Assembly: GCA_038527215.1 (NCBI GenBank)
Contig: JBCBGC010000032.1
Coordinates: 1 to 61,053 of the forward strand
Reading direction: 5' to 3'
Length of the DNA: 61,053 nucleotides
DNA from: JAWPMV01 sp038527215
GTDB lineage: Bacteria; Bacteroidota; Bacteroidia; J057
This document shows, in pieces, positions 8,117 to 16,268 of this stretch. Within the stretch, counting starts at the first letter, position 1; every line of letters begins with the position of its first letter. The position numbers and the translations under genes were made by a program. The notes below the pieces were generated by a model. That model was given only the letters and a program-made list of their open reading frames with translations, was not told where the DNA came from and ran no database searches.

Positions 8117-9007
8117 ATGAGACAACTAAGTTCCCTGATCCTTCTTGCAGGCCTAATGTTTGCCTGCGATGCGTCTAAAACCAAAGTGGCTGAAAATCAG
8201 GCCCCTAACCCTCCCAAAACCATGAGTGAAAAAGAAACCGTAGGCACTTTTTTGGGTGCCGTGCTAAAGAATGATCCTGCCACCATGCGGGAAGTGGCCA
8301 ATGCCGACTATCGGCAACACAATCCTTTTATCCCCACCGGACTAGAGCCTTTTATCCAAATGCTACCCGTGCTACAGGAAAATGGCACCACCGCGGAGAA
8401 TGTGCGGATGTTTCAAGACGGCAACTACGTCTTCATGCACAACATCTGGCGTAATGCCAAGCCTTTCGGAGCAGACGAAATGGTCTCCTTTGACATTATT
8501 CGCCTGGATGAGAACGGAAAAGTAGCTGAGCATTGGGATGCCATGACCGCCCTGGTCAAGGAAACCGCCAGTGGTAGAACCCAAACCGATGGACCCACCA
8601 CTGCCAAAGACCTGGATAAAACTGCCGAAAATAAAGCCCTGGCTAAGTCCATGGTGGAAGATATCCTGATGGGTAAAAATCCCGATAAACTGCCGGATTA
8701 CATTAGCGCGGAGCAGTACGACCAACACAATCCAGGTGTCAAAGATGGCTTGGCCGGGATCGTAGAAGCGGTCGAATACTTCACCTCTCAGAATAATATG
8801 TTCAAATACACCAAAATCCACAAAGTCCTGGGCGAAGGCGATTTTGTGCTGACGGTCAGTGAAGGAACCTGGAATGGCACCAACAATGTCTTTTACGACC
8901 TGCTTCGCTTTGAAAACGGCAAGGCCGTGGAGCATTGGGATGTTATTCAGGAAATTCCCACCGAAAACCTGGCTAATAACAATGGTATGTTTGGCTTTGA
9001 AAAATAG
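8117..9007 (+). CDS. Lipoprotein with two SnoaL-like (NTF2-fold) domains
   Basis: The start at 8117 gives a lipoprotein signal (LLAGLMFACDAS); the open frame extends upstream through the promoter but this is unlikely to be used. The ~296-residue protein holds two SnoaL-like modules, about residues 45-150 and 175-285. Each has the typical YxQHNP motif (YRQHNPFIP; YDQHNPGVKDG) and an (A/V)EHWD strand (KVAEHWDAM; KAVEHWDVI). NTF2-fold proteins of this kind form a pocket for small organic molecules; many are hydrolases or isomerases of unknown substrate. Divergent from HxlR, it is probably induced by the compound that regulator senses. Confidence 0.88.
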   Translation: MRQLSSLILLAGLMFACDASKTKVAENQAPNPPKTMSEKETVGTFLGAVLKNDPATMREVANADYRQHNPFIPTGLEPFIQMLPVLQENGTTAENVRMFQDGNYVFMHNIWRNAKPFGADEMVSFDIIRLDENGKVAEHWDAMTALVKETASGRTQTDGPTTAKDLDKTAENKALAKSMVEDILMGKNPDKLPDYISAEQYDQHNPGVKDGLAGIVEAVEYFTSQNNMFKYTKIHKVLGEGDFVLTVSEGTWNGTNNVFYDLLRFENGKAVEHWDVIQEIPTENLANNNGMFGFEK

Positions 9008-9013
9008 CGTATC

Positions 9014-9118
9014 ATGAAACCCTTACCGACCTTTGCCTGCTTCGACGTGATGAAAAATCCCCGAATCGAGGAGGATTTCCAGCGGCTGCATGGGCATTTT
9101 CAGGAGGTGTTTGGGTGA
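9014..9118 (+). CDS. Possible 34-residue ORF after the SnoaL gene
   Basis: ATG 9014 to TGA 9118 encodes MKPLPTFACFDVMKNPRIEE and 14 more residues. It begins 6 bp after the SnoaL stop and ends before the terminator at 9159. It could be a small protein of the operon or the start of a deleted gene; I recognise no family. Confidence 0.3.
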   Translation: MKPLPTFACFDVMKNPRIEEDFQRLHGHFQEVFG

Positions 9119-9158
9119 GAGAGTAAGAAGGCGGTAATTGCGCTGTAACAGGTAAAAT

Positions 9159-9192
9159 CACAAAGGCACATCAGTGCTTTTGTGGTTTTTTT
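9159..9192 (+). terminator. Rho-independent terminator of the first SnoaL transcript
   Basis: The arms CACAAAGGCAC (9159-9169) and GTGCTTTTGTG (9174-9184) pair over 11 bp with one G-U and a 4-base loop, followed by GTTTTTTT. Confidence 0.85.
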
Positions 9193-9291
9193 GGGGGTGG
9201 GGTGGAAAGTATGTTAGAATAAAAAAACCGGTAAGAAATATGAAAATACCTCCTCCCGATTTTAATGCTAATTTTCTGAAAAAGTGATTGG

Positions 9292-9630
9292 CTAAGAAAA
9301 ATAGCGGATGGCTCCCTGGATAAATTGGAACGCCCCAAATAAAATGGCGCCCCAAAAAATATAGCCAATGTTAGCCACCGTAGCTACAGTCCCTCCGATA
9401 CACCAGAGGGCTCCGTAAAGCATGTCTTTTTGACCACGTTCTCGTTTGGCGTCCTGGACCTGAGCTTCCAAATTGTCTACGACAACCTTGGCGGATTCCT
9501 CATCAAGGCCCTGCTCCACTAAGGCCTTTCGGACTTCAAAGGGACTTTTTCCTTCATTTACCAGAAGGTTGGCGGCATATTCATATACCTGATTTGCTGC
9601 CGCTTGGGCATCTTGGGTTGTGTTTTCCAT
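9292..9630 (-). CDS. Small membrane protein of unknown function
   Basis: The 112 residues consist of a soluble, acidic helical half (VYEYAANLLVNEGKSPFEVR, then LVEQGLDEESAKVVVDNL, like a short helical bundle) and a C-terminal hydrophobic hairpin of two membrane segments (LWCIGGTVATVANIGYIFWG; ILFGAFQFIQGAIRYF). Similar small two-TM proteins are common in Bacteroidota and have no established role. It is a single gene. Confidence 0.65.
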   Translation of the reverse strand: MENTTQDAQAAANQVYEYAANLLVNEGKSPFEVRKALVEQGLDEESAKVVVDNLEAQVQDAKRERGQKDMLYGALWCIGGTVATVANIGYIFWGAILFGAFQFIQGAIRYFS

Positions 9631-9843
9631 GGTTAATTAAAATATATAGGTTAAAATGATGGCTATATGTGCTGAATGAAAAGTCCGATTTAGGAAATAT
9701 TGTATAATGGTGAGGGAAGGTGAAGGTAGGGATTTTTTCGGATTTTTAGGTAAATGACAAAAAAATGAGAGAACACCCTGTTAATTAACCACCCGACTTT
9801 CCTCCCCGTATAATTACCTTTGGGTATTTGACGCGCCACACCG

Positions 9844-10407
9844 ATGAAATACACACATGCCAAACTCATCCAGGCTGTAGGCTTGGGCCGGCAGATTCAA
9901 TATTTGTTCTTCTGGGGGCATAAACCTGCTCCGGATGGTCAGCTGACTGCTACCTGCTTAAGCCAATGGTGGATGGGAAATCCTTTTTCGGAAAATGGCC
10001 ATACCTACCTTACCGCAGAGCATTATATGATGGCCGGAAAAGCGCGTCTTTTCCAGGATAAGGAAATGTTTTTCCAAATTCTCTCGTCCACCACTCCCGG
10101 AGCGGCCAAAGCCCTGGGTAGGAAAGTGCGAAATTTTGATCAAGCTACCTGGGAAGCCTATCGTACGGGGATCGTTACGCAGGGCAATTATCTGAAGTTT
10201 TCTCAGCATGCAGCACTAAAGGCATTTCTCCTGGCTACCTGGGGCCGGGTATTGGTGGAAGCGAGTCCGATGGATCGTATATGGGGCATAGGTCTGGGCA
10301 AAGAACATCCCGATGCCCAACATCCTTCCCAATGGCAGGGCGGTAACTTGCTAGGATTTTGCCTTATGGAGGCACGGGATCGCATCCTGGCCGAAGAGGG
10401 CAAATAA
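9844..10407 (+). CDS. NADAR-family protein (YbiA-like N-glycosidase)
   Basis: The 187-residue NADAR domain is nearly the whole protein: FWGHKPAPDG, LSQWWMGNPF, YLTAEHYMMAGKARLF, PGAAKALGRKVRNFD, GNYLKFSQH and LVEASPMDRIWGIGL. NADAR proteins cleave N-glycosidic bonds; family members act on reactive riboflavin-pathway intermediates or on ADP-ribosylated substrates. The conserved Glu of TAEHYMM, Trp/Asp of DRIWGIG and Asn of GGNLLGF are present, so it should be active. A TACCTTTG box (9825-9832) lies 11 bp before the ATG. It is a lone gene with no visible ADP-ribosyltransferase partner. Confidence 0.92.
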   Translation: MKYTHAKLIQAVGLGRQIQYLFFWGHKPAPDGQLTATCLSQWWMGNPFSENGHTYLTAEHYMMAGKARLFQDKEMFFQILSSTTPGAAKALGRKVRNFDQATWEAYRTGIVTQGNYLKFSQHAALKAFLLATWGRVLVEASPMDRIWGIGLGKEHPDAQHPSQWQGGNLLGFCLMEARDRILAEEGK

Positions 10408-10571
10408 CCAGTCTCAACCCTCCCGGCTGTTACGGGAATCCTTCAGCTCTGGAGGAGATTTGTTATGGAAAACGTACTACCCTGATGCCAAGAGATTGGT
10501 GCTTTCGAGGAGTCATCCTGAAGATAGAATTGAAAGTAGTCGGCGAATATTTCTAATGGGAGTTGCTGCAT

Positions 10572-11525
10572 TTATTCAGGGAAATTTTCCCCCAACAAAA
10601 ACCCCAACGGAATCCCCAACCTCTTTCGCCAGGCCCTTTCCGAGTGATTTGCTCCGGGGAATTTCTGGGTGCGCCAAAGCGCCGCATTATAGCCTTTTCT
10701 CACCATGATGCTGTCTATCTGGGCTTGAGAAGGCTCGTATAAAGCGTCCAAGGTTTCGGTGCCAAAATCAAAATATATTCGATGGTCCTGCGCAGGCGGT
10801 AGATGCGCTTCCAGGTAGGAGGCGAAAGCTGCGGGGATGGGATTGTTGAGCGTATCAAAGGTGCCTACCCAATGCGTCGACAGGCAAGCCGCGCCCCGAA
10901 AAATTTCTGGATACTCGCAGAGGGCATACAGGGAAATGAGTCCGCCCATGCTGGACCCAGCCACAAAGGTGTTCGCGGGATCAGACAAGGTAGGGTAGTG
11001 CTGGTCAATGTGCGGCTTGAGTTCTTTGGTGATAAATTTTAGGTAGTTATCTGAAGATACCGGAGTTTTGAATAATTCCGTGTGCGCATAGAGCGAATCT
11101 CGCAAAGCCTGGTCCAGGCTTTCGAAAGGTTTTTGCGGGAAATACTCCGAATGCCTGAATTCCGTATTCCAAATGCCGACTACGATGGTGGGACGGATCT
11201 GGTTTGCGGATAATAGCTGCCCCATGATTTCGTCCACGCCCCATTCCTGTTTGTTCCAGGTAGTGGTGGAGTCATAGAGCATCTGCCCGTCATGCATATA
11301 GAGGACGGCGTATTTTTTCTCTTTAGAAAAATCCTCCGGCATCCAGACATCAATATTTCTAGGCGGGACGAAATCCGAGGGAAAAGCCTCGATGCGCTCC
11401 ACGCTGCCGTTTGATAGGCTTAAGATTTCTGGTGCTGACTCTTGGGAAGTACAGGCAATCAGAAGATGGCTGATTAAAATGGTCAGGGAAAATATTCTCA
11501 AGATAATTTTTTTGTGTACCTGCAA
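10572..11525 (-). CDS. Lipoprotein alpha/beta-hydrolase esterase (enterochelin-esterase-like)
   Basis: About 317 residues with lipobox LLIAC. The fold is the esterase D/Fes-like alpha/beta-hydrolase: VLYMHDGQMLYD, VVGIWNTEFRHSEY, nucleophile Ser in AGSSMGGLISLYAL (about residue 198), and C-terminal HSERAWRKRL with the likely catalytic His. Relatives hydrolyse esters of siderophores, feruloyl groups or acetylated sugars; the substrate here cannot be told. No ATG precedes the signal peptide, so TTG at 11525 is the probable start; it overlaps the end of the NERD gene by 28 bp, so the two are translationally linked. Confidence 0.85.
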   Translation of the reverse strand: MQVHKKIILRIFSLTILISHLLIACTSQESAPEILSLSNGSVERIEAFPSDFVPPRNIDVWMPEDFSKEKKYAVLYMHDGQMLYDSTTTWNKQEWGVDEIMGQLLSANQIRPTIVVGIWNTEFRHSEYFPQKPFESLDQALRDSLYAHTELFKTPVSSDNYLKFITKELKPHIDQHYPTLSDPANTFVAGSSMGGLISLYALCEYPEIFRGAACLSTHWVGTFDTLNNPIPAAFASYLEAHLPPAQDHRIYFDFGTETLDALYEPSQAQIDSIMVRKGYNAALWRTQKFPGANHSERAWRKRLGIPLGFLLGENFPE

Positions 11526-12244
11526 ATGGGATAACTAGCACATCCCCAAAACTTTCCATATTGCCCTTCTCTCAGCACCAGTTTTTCACCACATCTAGGA
11601 CAGAGGGAATTTTTGACTCTTTTCTTTTGCTTGGAGATGTGCTTCTTGATTTGGCGGATATGCTTTTTTCTTCCTTTCCTTCCTTTTATTCGAGCATGCT
11701 TAAGTTGTTTGATAATCTGGTCAACTTCCTCAATGGTCAGAATTTCATTTCCTTTTTTTCTCCGAATCGTTCTAAGAAGCCTGCTTTTATAAATGACTGG
11801 AACCTCAGTGTACACGTTCTTTAATTCAGCCCTTCCCGAAAAGACCACGATCGGATAATAAATTAAATCAGGATAATTGTTAAGGACCTGCTTCAAGGCT
11901 CTGACGTGCCCTTTATTTTGGCTGACGGGATTTCTAAACTTGGTTTTGCTTTTATAAAAAGTCTGCGTCCAATATTCGGATTTCTCGTGCCCGTGAATCC
12001 ATCCGCGGTAGTTTTTTGTTTCGATGACAAAAATCCCATAAAGGGACACCACTACATGGTCGATTTGGCTACTCTTATCCTCGTAGGGTAAAAGGATATT
12101 ATGAATAACCTTGAACCGTTTGGAGCTTAAAAACCATAAACGAAAAGCCACTTTTTTCTCGCCTATATACCCTAATATCTCAGAAGCAAAAAAGGCAATC
12201 AAAAAAAGGAGAGCAATCAATAATATGACAAGGGCTTCAGTCAA
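11498..12244 (-). CDS. Membrane-anchored NERD nuclease-related protein with topoisomerase-type zinc finger
   Basis: The 248 residues begin with one transmembrane helix (LVILLIALLFLIAFFASEIL). A NERD domain follows (about 28-150), with QIDHVVVSLYGIFVIETKNY carrying the D-ExK nuclease-like core. The C-terminus is a basic linker and a C4 zinc ribbon (CPRCG...CASYPICRY) of the DNA topoisomerase I type. NERD-zinc-ribbon proteins are thought to bind or process nucleic acid and are met in defence contexts, but no defence partner is seen here. The start is TTG at 12244. It is probably co-transcribed with the overlapping esterase gene. Confidence 0.88.
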   Translation of the reverse strand: MTEALVILLIALLFLIAFFASEILGYIGEKKVAFRLWFLSSKRFKVIHNILLPYEDKSSQIDHVVVSLYGIFVIETKNYRGWIHGHEKSEYWTQTFYKSKTKFRNPVSQNKGHVRALKQVLNNYPDLIYYPIVVFSGRAELKNVYTEVPVIYKSRLLRTIRRKKGNEILTIEEVDQIIKQLKHARIKGRKGRKKHIRQIKKHISKQKKRVKNSLCPRCGEKLVLREGQYGKFWGCASYPICRYTKKLS

Positions 12245-12268
12245 GGGTGGCCGTTTCCTTAAAAACCT

Positions 12269-12646
12269 CTACTTCGCCACCTTCTCCTGCCGTAAAATCT
12301 TCTCCATTTTCCGTCCCCGGGCCAGTTCATCCACCAACTTATCCAGGTAGCGGGCCTGGCGATATAAGTCAAATTCAATGTCCTCGATGCGATACCCACA
12401 CACTACGCCCTTGATCAGGTGGGCATTGGGATGAATGGTCGCCTGCTCATAAAATTCCTTGACCGTGGCTTTTTGGTCGATTAATTCCTGTAAGCGGGCG
12501 GCATCATAGCCGGTGAGCCATTCGATTACCTGATGTAATTCTGCTTCGGTGCGGCCGTGCTTCTCTATCCGGGTGACATAGTGCGGATAAAAAGAGCCAA
12601 AGACCATTTGGCCTATTTTTTCGTTCTTTTCGGCGGTGACTTTCAT
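12269..12646 (-). CDS. DUF2200 family protein
   Basis: The 125-residue soluble protein matches DUF2200 over its full length: KIGQMVFGSFYPHYVTRIEK, IEWLTGYD, ANAHLIKGVVCGYRIEDIEF-like block and YLDKLVDELARGRKMEKILR. Start ATG 12646. The function of the family is unknown; it is widespread as a single-domain protein. It sits 24 bp upstream of the NERD gene on the same strand and may share its transcript. Confidence 0.88.
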   Translation of the reverse strand: MKVTAEKNEKIGQMVFGSFYPHYVTRIEKHGRTEAELHQVIEWLTGYDAARLQELIDQKATVKEFYEQATIHPNAHLIKGVVCGYRIEDIEFDLYRQARYLDKLVDELARGRKMEKILRQEKVAK

Positions 12647-12739
12647 GTGTATTTAATTGTAAGTTGAAGGAAATGAATACGCATGGGGACAAAAACGGAA
12701 CAGGGGAATATCCCCCATTCAGCCCCAAAGGGCATTTTC

Positions 12740-13276
12740 TTAGGGCAAATTCAACTGCCAGGAAATCCCAAACTGGTCGATCACCCAACCAAACTGCTGG
12801 CTGAAGCCATAGTTGTCCAAGGGCATGGTTACCTCGCCATTTTCGGAGAGGCTGGTAAAGAGCCGTGTGAGTTCTTCCTCGCTTTCACACTCCATATAGT
12901 TAGAAAGGGCAGGCGTAAAATCCCAGTCGTGCACCGGAGGACTATCGCTGCACATAAAGAGGGTCCCATTCAAGCGAAAGCTGGCTTGCATGATGGTGCC
13001 TTCCTTACTGGGCGCTCCCTCTCCCCAACGGGTCAGGCTGACGATTTCGGAATGCTCAAACAGGCCGATGTAGAAATTCATGGCTTGTTCGGCATTTTCC
13101 TTTTGAAAGGTCATGAAAGGAATGATGGATTGCTGGGCAGCAGCCTGTTGGTCTATGACTGAGGTGAGGCTGTCCAGGGTCTGTTTCATGTTTTCCAGTT
13201 CTGCGAGCTTGCCGGGATCGGTACAACTGAAGGCCAGTAGGCTTAGCAAGCATAGGAGGGGCAATGTACTTTTCAT
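12740..13276 (-). CDS. Lipoprotein with PhnB/VOC-type domain
   Basis: The 178 residues start with a lipoprotein signal (LLSLLAFSC), then a short coiled-coil-like spacer (LENMKQTLDSLTSVIDQQ), then a PhnB-like VOC domain: IIPFMTFQKENAEQAMNFYI, GTIMQASFRLNGTLFMCSD and DNYGFSQQFGWVIDQFGISW. PhnB-like VOC proteins are normally cytoplasmic and often lack metal; an envelope-tethered version is unusual. Enzyme activity is unproven. It is a single gene, 93 bp upstream of DUF2200. Confidence 0.85.
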   Translation of the reverse strand: MKSTLPLLCLLSLLAFSCTDPGKLAELENMKQTLDSLTSVIDQQAAAQQSIIPFMTFQKENAEQAMNFYIGLFEHSEIVSLTRWGEGAPSKEGTIMQASFRLNGTLFMCSDSPPVHDWDFTPALSNYMECESEEELTRLFTSLSENGEVTMPLDNYGFSQQFGWVIDQFGISWQLNLP

Positions 13277-13370
13277 GTGTGTTTGATTATGTGTGTTCTG
13301 TAAGGGGCCAAGGCGGACCCTCTATGGTAATTTACGCTTTCCCTGGCAGGCGAAAAAATGCAATGCAGGA

Positions 13371-14303
13371 TTACATTTCATTCAATGGCGGAGCCGTAAG
13401 TTCTTCGATATTCCAACCCGCTCTTTTGGCTCCCCCCTGATAGGCACTTTCCAGAAAAGCGAGTAAGGCACTTCTGGGGTCCGCAGCTTCCCTGACTGCC
13501 TGATAACTCACCATGGCCATGGGACTGCCATTGGCATCTATCCACGTAGCGCCCTCCGGACTCAGGGGCTCCTGATCCAGGCCCTCAGGTGCGGGGAAGG
13601 TGTAGGAATAGTACATGGGTTGGGGCGTTTTGGGATCACCGGCCCAAAAGCCAAAACTGATTTGCTCGTGGGAATAGGTATCCCGTTCCAGTAAGCGGCC
13701 CTTTTTCTCCTCATCACTGGGCAGCCTTTTGCCAGAAAAACGGGTTACAGTTAGGTCCAGACTATGCCAGTAAATATGCACCGGACAGGTTTTGCCATAA
13801 AAGCGGCCGCTGAATTCCTGAAATACGTCCATGGTCCAGCGCATAGCCTTCCAAAACTCCCGGATCGAATCCCAATGATAATGATGGTATTCGGTGATTT
13901 CGGAAAAAGGCTTGGTAACCGGCATATCCAGGGGCGTTTTGATGAAAACGGGATGTAGCCCAAACTCCGCCAGGGCCTCCAGGAAGGAAGCATAAAAATG
14001 GGCTACAGTGGGAGAAGAAGCCAGGTCAATCTTTTTGATAACTCCTTGGCTGCTGTGCAGGATGACCGCACGTTCTGCGATGTCAATATGAATATCCAGC
14101 GTATCTATTCCTCCATCCAGGGGAATATGATAGGTGCTAAACCCTCTGGAAGAAGGCTGAAGGGTCATATACCACCAGTGGTTTTTTCTTTGGGTTAACT
14201 TGAGTTTTGCCTTACCGATAATCTGAAAAATGAGGTGCAAGGTCATGCGACTGTCTACCCATTTTTCATAAACTAAAGGGGGGAGGTTTTCTGTGGTTAC
14301 CAT
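13371..14303 (-). CDS. DUF5996 family protein
   Basis: The 310-residue soluble protein fits DUF5996: it begins LPPLVYEKWVDSRMTLHLIF, with KNHWWYMTLQPSSRGFST, the middle YHHYHWDSIREFWKAMRW, and FGFWAGDPKTPQPMYYSYTF with PEG.TWIDANG near the end. Family function is unknown. It has no signal peptide. It stands alone, with 190 bp to the divergent acyltransferase-like gene. Confidence 0.85.
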   Translation of the reverse strand: MVTTENLPPLVYEKWVDSRMTLHLIFQIIGKAKLKLTQRKNHWWYMTLQPSSRGFSTYHIPLDGGIDTLDIHIDIAERAVILHSSQGVIKKIDLASSPTVAHFYASFLEALAEFGLHPVFIKTPLDMPVTKPFSEITEYHHYHWDSIREFWKAMRWTMDVFQEFSGRFYGKTCPVHIYWHSLDLTVTRFSGKRLPSDEEKKGRLLERDTYSHEQISFGFWAGDPKTPQPMYYSYTFPAPEGLDQEPLSPEGATWIDANGSPMAMVSYQAVREAADPRSALLAFLESAYQGGAKRAGWNIEELTAPPLNEM

Positions 14304-14492
14304 GGATTCATCTTTTGGAGAATGTAGCGATCACCCTGATCCTGCCTTAGGATGGCCGCTTATATAAAGTTGCCGATATTTCGTTAGCGGGTCAAATAGC
14401 AATTGGATGATATGAGCTAAGTAAGCATTCCTTGCATTTACCAGTCCCAGTAGCCATTTTCAAAGCCAGTATTTTGCATCCAATCAGCAAGC

Positions 14493-15584
14493 GTGGAAAA
14501 AAAGCTAAAGAAAAAACGCATCATCGGCATAGATGTAGCCCGGGCCCTGGCGGTGATCGGCATGATCATCGTCAACTTTAAAATCGTCCTGGGAGAAAAC
14601 GGAGAAGGCTGGGTAAAAGCCTTTGCGGAGGTATTTAATGGCAAAGCTGCCGCTACCTTTGTCGTGCTGGCCGGCGTAGGCCTGGCCCTCATGACCAACT
14701 CCGCGGTCAAGGACCAGAACCTGGAAAAACTCCGCGTCGCCCGTAAACGCATCCTCAAAAGAGCCTTATTCCTTTTCGTGGTGGGTCTTTCCTATTATTG
14801 GATCTGGCCGGCGGATATCCTGCATTTTTATGGAGTGTACATGCTCATCACCCTGGCCCTGCTAAGCAGATCACCCAAACAACTTTTAGGGATCGCCCTG
14901 GCTTTCATCGCCTTTTTTCCCGTCCTCATCATGCTGATTGACTACGAAACCGGCTGGATCATGGAAACCTATACCTATACCGACTTCTGGACGCCGGAGG
15001 GTTTTTTCCGTAACCTCTTCTTCAATGGTTTTCACCCCGTCATTCCCTGGGTAGCTTTTATGCTGGTCGGCCTCTGGTTCGGCAGACAAAACCTCTATGA
15101 CAATCAATTTGTCAAAAAAGCCGGGCTCATTAGCTTTGGGGCCTTTCTCCTGATCCAACTTATTTCCGTCGGTAGTCTCCAACTCCTTTCCGGAGGAGAC
15201 GCCGCTACCCTGGAAGAACTCAACCCCCTCATCGGCACCAGCCCTATGCCGCCCATGCCCCTCTATATGCTCAACGGCATCACCATTGCCATCGCTATCA
15301 TTTCTGCTTGTATCCTGCTCGCCCGCGCCTACGAAGGCAACCGCCTTATCGGCACCCTCAACAAAACCGGACAACTGGCCCTGACTTTTTACGTCGCGCA
15401 TGTCATCCTGGGCATGGGCATATTGGAAGACCTCAGCTCGGTGGAATATGGCGCGTATTCCATTGAGTTTTCTGTGGGCTATGCCTTGCTCTTCAGCTTG
15501 TTTTGTATGCTCTTCGCGGAGATATGGCTGCGGTATAAAAAAGCCGGCCCGCTGGAATGGGTGATGCGGAAGCTGACGGATTGA
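14493..15584 (+). CDS. DUF418/heparan-alpha-glucosaminide acetyltransferase-like membrane protein
   Basis: The 363-residue protein has about nine to ten membrane helices. The N-terminal KRIIGIDVARALAVIGMIIV and NFKIVLGENG match the HGSNAT/DUF1624-type region, and the C-terminal half (NKTGQLALTFYVAHVILGMG) matches DUF418. Proteins of this superfamily move acyl groups across the inner membrane onto sugars or other acceptors; the acceptor is unknown. Start is GTG at 14493. Codons are more C-ending than in the neighbours. It is a single gene. Confidence 0.82.
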   Translation: MEKKLKKKRIIGIDVARALAVIGMIIVNFKIVLGENGEGWVKAFAEVFNGKAAATFVVLAGVGLALMTNSAVKDQNLEKLRVARKRILKRALFLFVVGLSYYWIWPADILHFYGVYMLITLALLSRSPKQLLGIALAFIAFFPVLIMLIDYETGWIMETYTYTDFWTPEGFFRNLFFNGFHPVIPWVAFMLVGLWFGRQNLYDNQFVKKAGLISFGAFLLIQLISVGSLQLLSGGDAATLEELNPLIGTSPMPPMPLYMLNGITIAIAIISACILLARAYEGNRLIGTLNKTGQLALTFYVAHVILGMGILEDLSSVEYGAYSIEFSVGYALLFSLFCMLFAEIWLRYKKAGPLEWVMRKLTD

Positions 15585-15740
15585 GGGGGATGATGGTTCG
15601 AGCTTGGGACTAATGGCAAAACGGAATTTCTTGAATTGGCATTAGTTTGTTATAGCATTTAGTATCTTGTCAAGAGCTTGTCTGTTCATAGAACCCAGGA
15701 AATTGCCGTCAGGTCCAAATGCTAGATTATCACTAAAGAA

Positions 15741-16040
15741 ATGAACAAACTCCCCAATGTCCACCCAGGAGAAGTCTTGAAAATAGAATTTCTTGATACG
15801 ATGGGAATCAGTGCGTACCGGCTTTCCAAGGATCTGAACATTCCACAAACCAGGACGGCTGATATCATTCATGGGCGTAGGAGAATTACGGCTGATACGG
15901 CCTTGCGCTTGAGTAAGTACTTTGGCACGACGGCTCAATTCTGGCTCAACCTCCAGAATGATTACGACTTGGAAGAAGGAGAAAGAGAACTAGAAGAGGA
16001 ATTGCACCGCATCGAAGCAAGAGGAAATTCCTTAGCCTAA
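15741..16040 (+). CDS. higA: HigA-family antitoxin-like regulator, without HigB
   Basis: The 99-residue XRE-type helix-turn-helix protein has the HigA signature: NVHPGEVLKIEFLDTMGISA, YRLSKDLNIPQTRTADIIHG, RRRITADTALRLSKYFGTTA, QFWLNLQNDYDLEE. HigA normally neutralises the mRNA interferase HigB encoded just upstream. Only 156 bp separate this gene from the preceding stop, too little for HigB, and none follows. It may be a solitary regulator or a leftover antitoxin. A repeat island begins about 60 bp downstream. Confidence 0.85.
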   Translation: MNKLPNVHPGEVLKIEFLDTMGISAYRLSKDLNIPQTRTADIIHGRRRITADTALRLSKYFGTTAQFWLNLQNDYDLEEGERELEEELHRIEARGNSLA

Positions 16041-16154
16041 ACTCCCAGCTAGCTCAATTTTGTAGCATCCGAACACCGCTGAACAGCCCTTCACTCCAAT
16101 TTGCTTTTTCGTCAAGCAAGAAAAGGGCTAAGGGGTATTTTGAAAAAACCCAAG

Positions 16155-16268
16155 ACTCCAATAAAGCGCGCTGGACCGAAAATCCGTGGGGAGGATGGCT
16201 GGTGGGTAGGCCTTGGTTGGGATTTTCTTGATTTTTGCTCCACTTTTTATCAAGAAAAAGTGGATAAG
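16155..16268 (+). repeat. 114-bp dispersed repeat, copy A
   Basis: The element runs from ACTCCAATAAAGCGCGCTGG to AAAAAGTGGATAAG. It is matched with only 3 differences by the reverse complement of 37531-37644, and over its first 79 bp by that of 37715-37793. Near its end CCACTTTTT (16240-16248) and AAAAAGTGG (16255-16263) form a 9-bp hairpin with loop ATCAAG. It has no gene of its own, although one frame (GPKIRGEDG...LGWDFLDF) is open in every copy. Confidence 0.85.

Noticed and set aside
11498..12646. NERD protein and neighbours as an anti-phage system
   Set aside because: The neighbours are an esterase and DUF2200. No nuclease-helicase partner or known defence gene is adjacent, so this remains speculation.
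15584..16040. Complete HigBA toxin-antitoxin system
   Set aside because: Only 156 bp lie upstream of higA and no RelE/HigB fold frame is present on either side.
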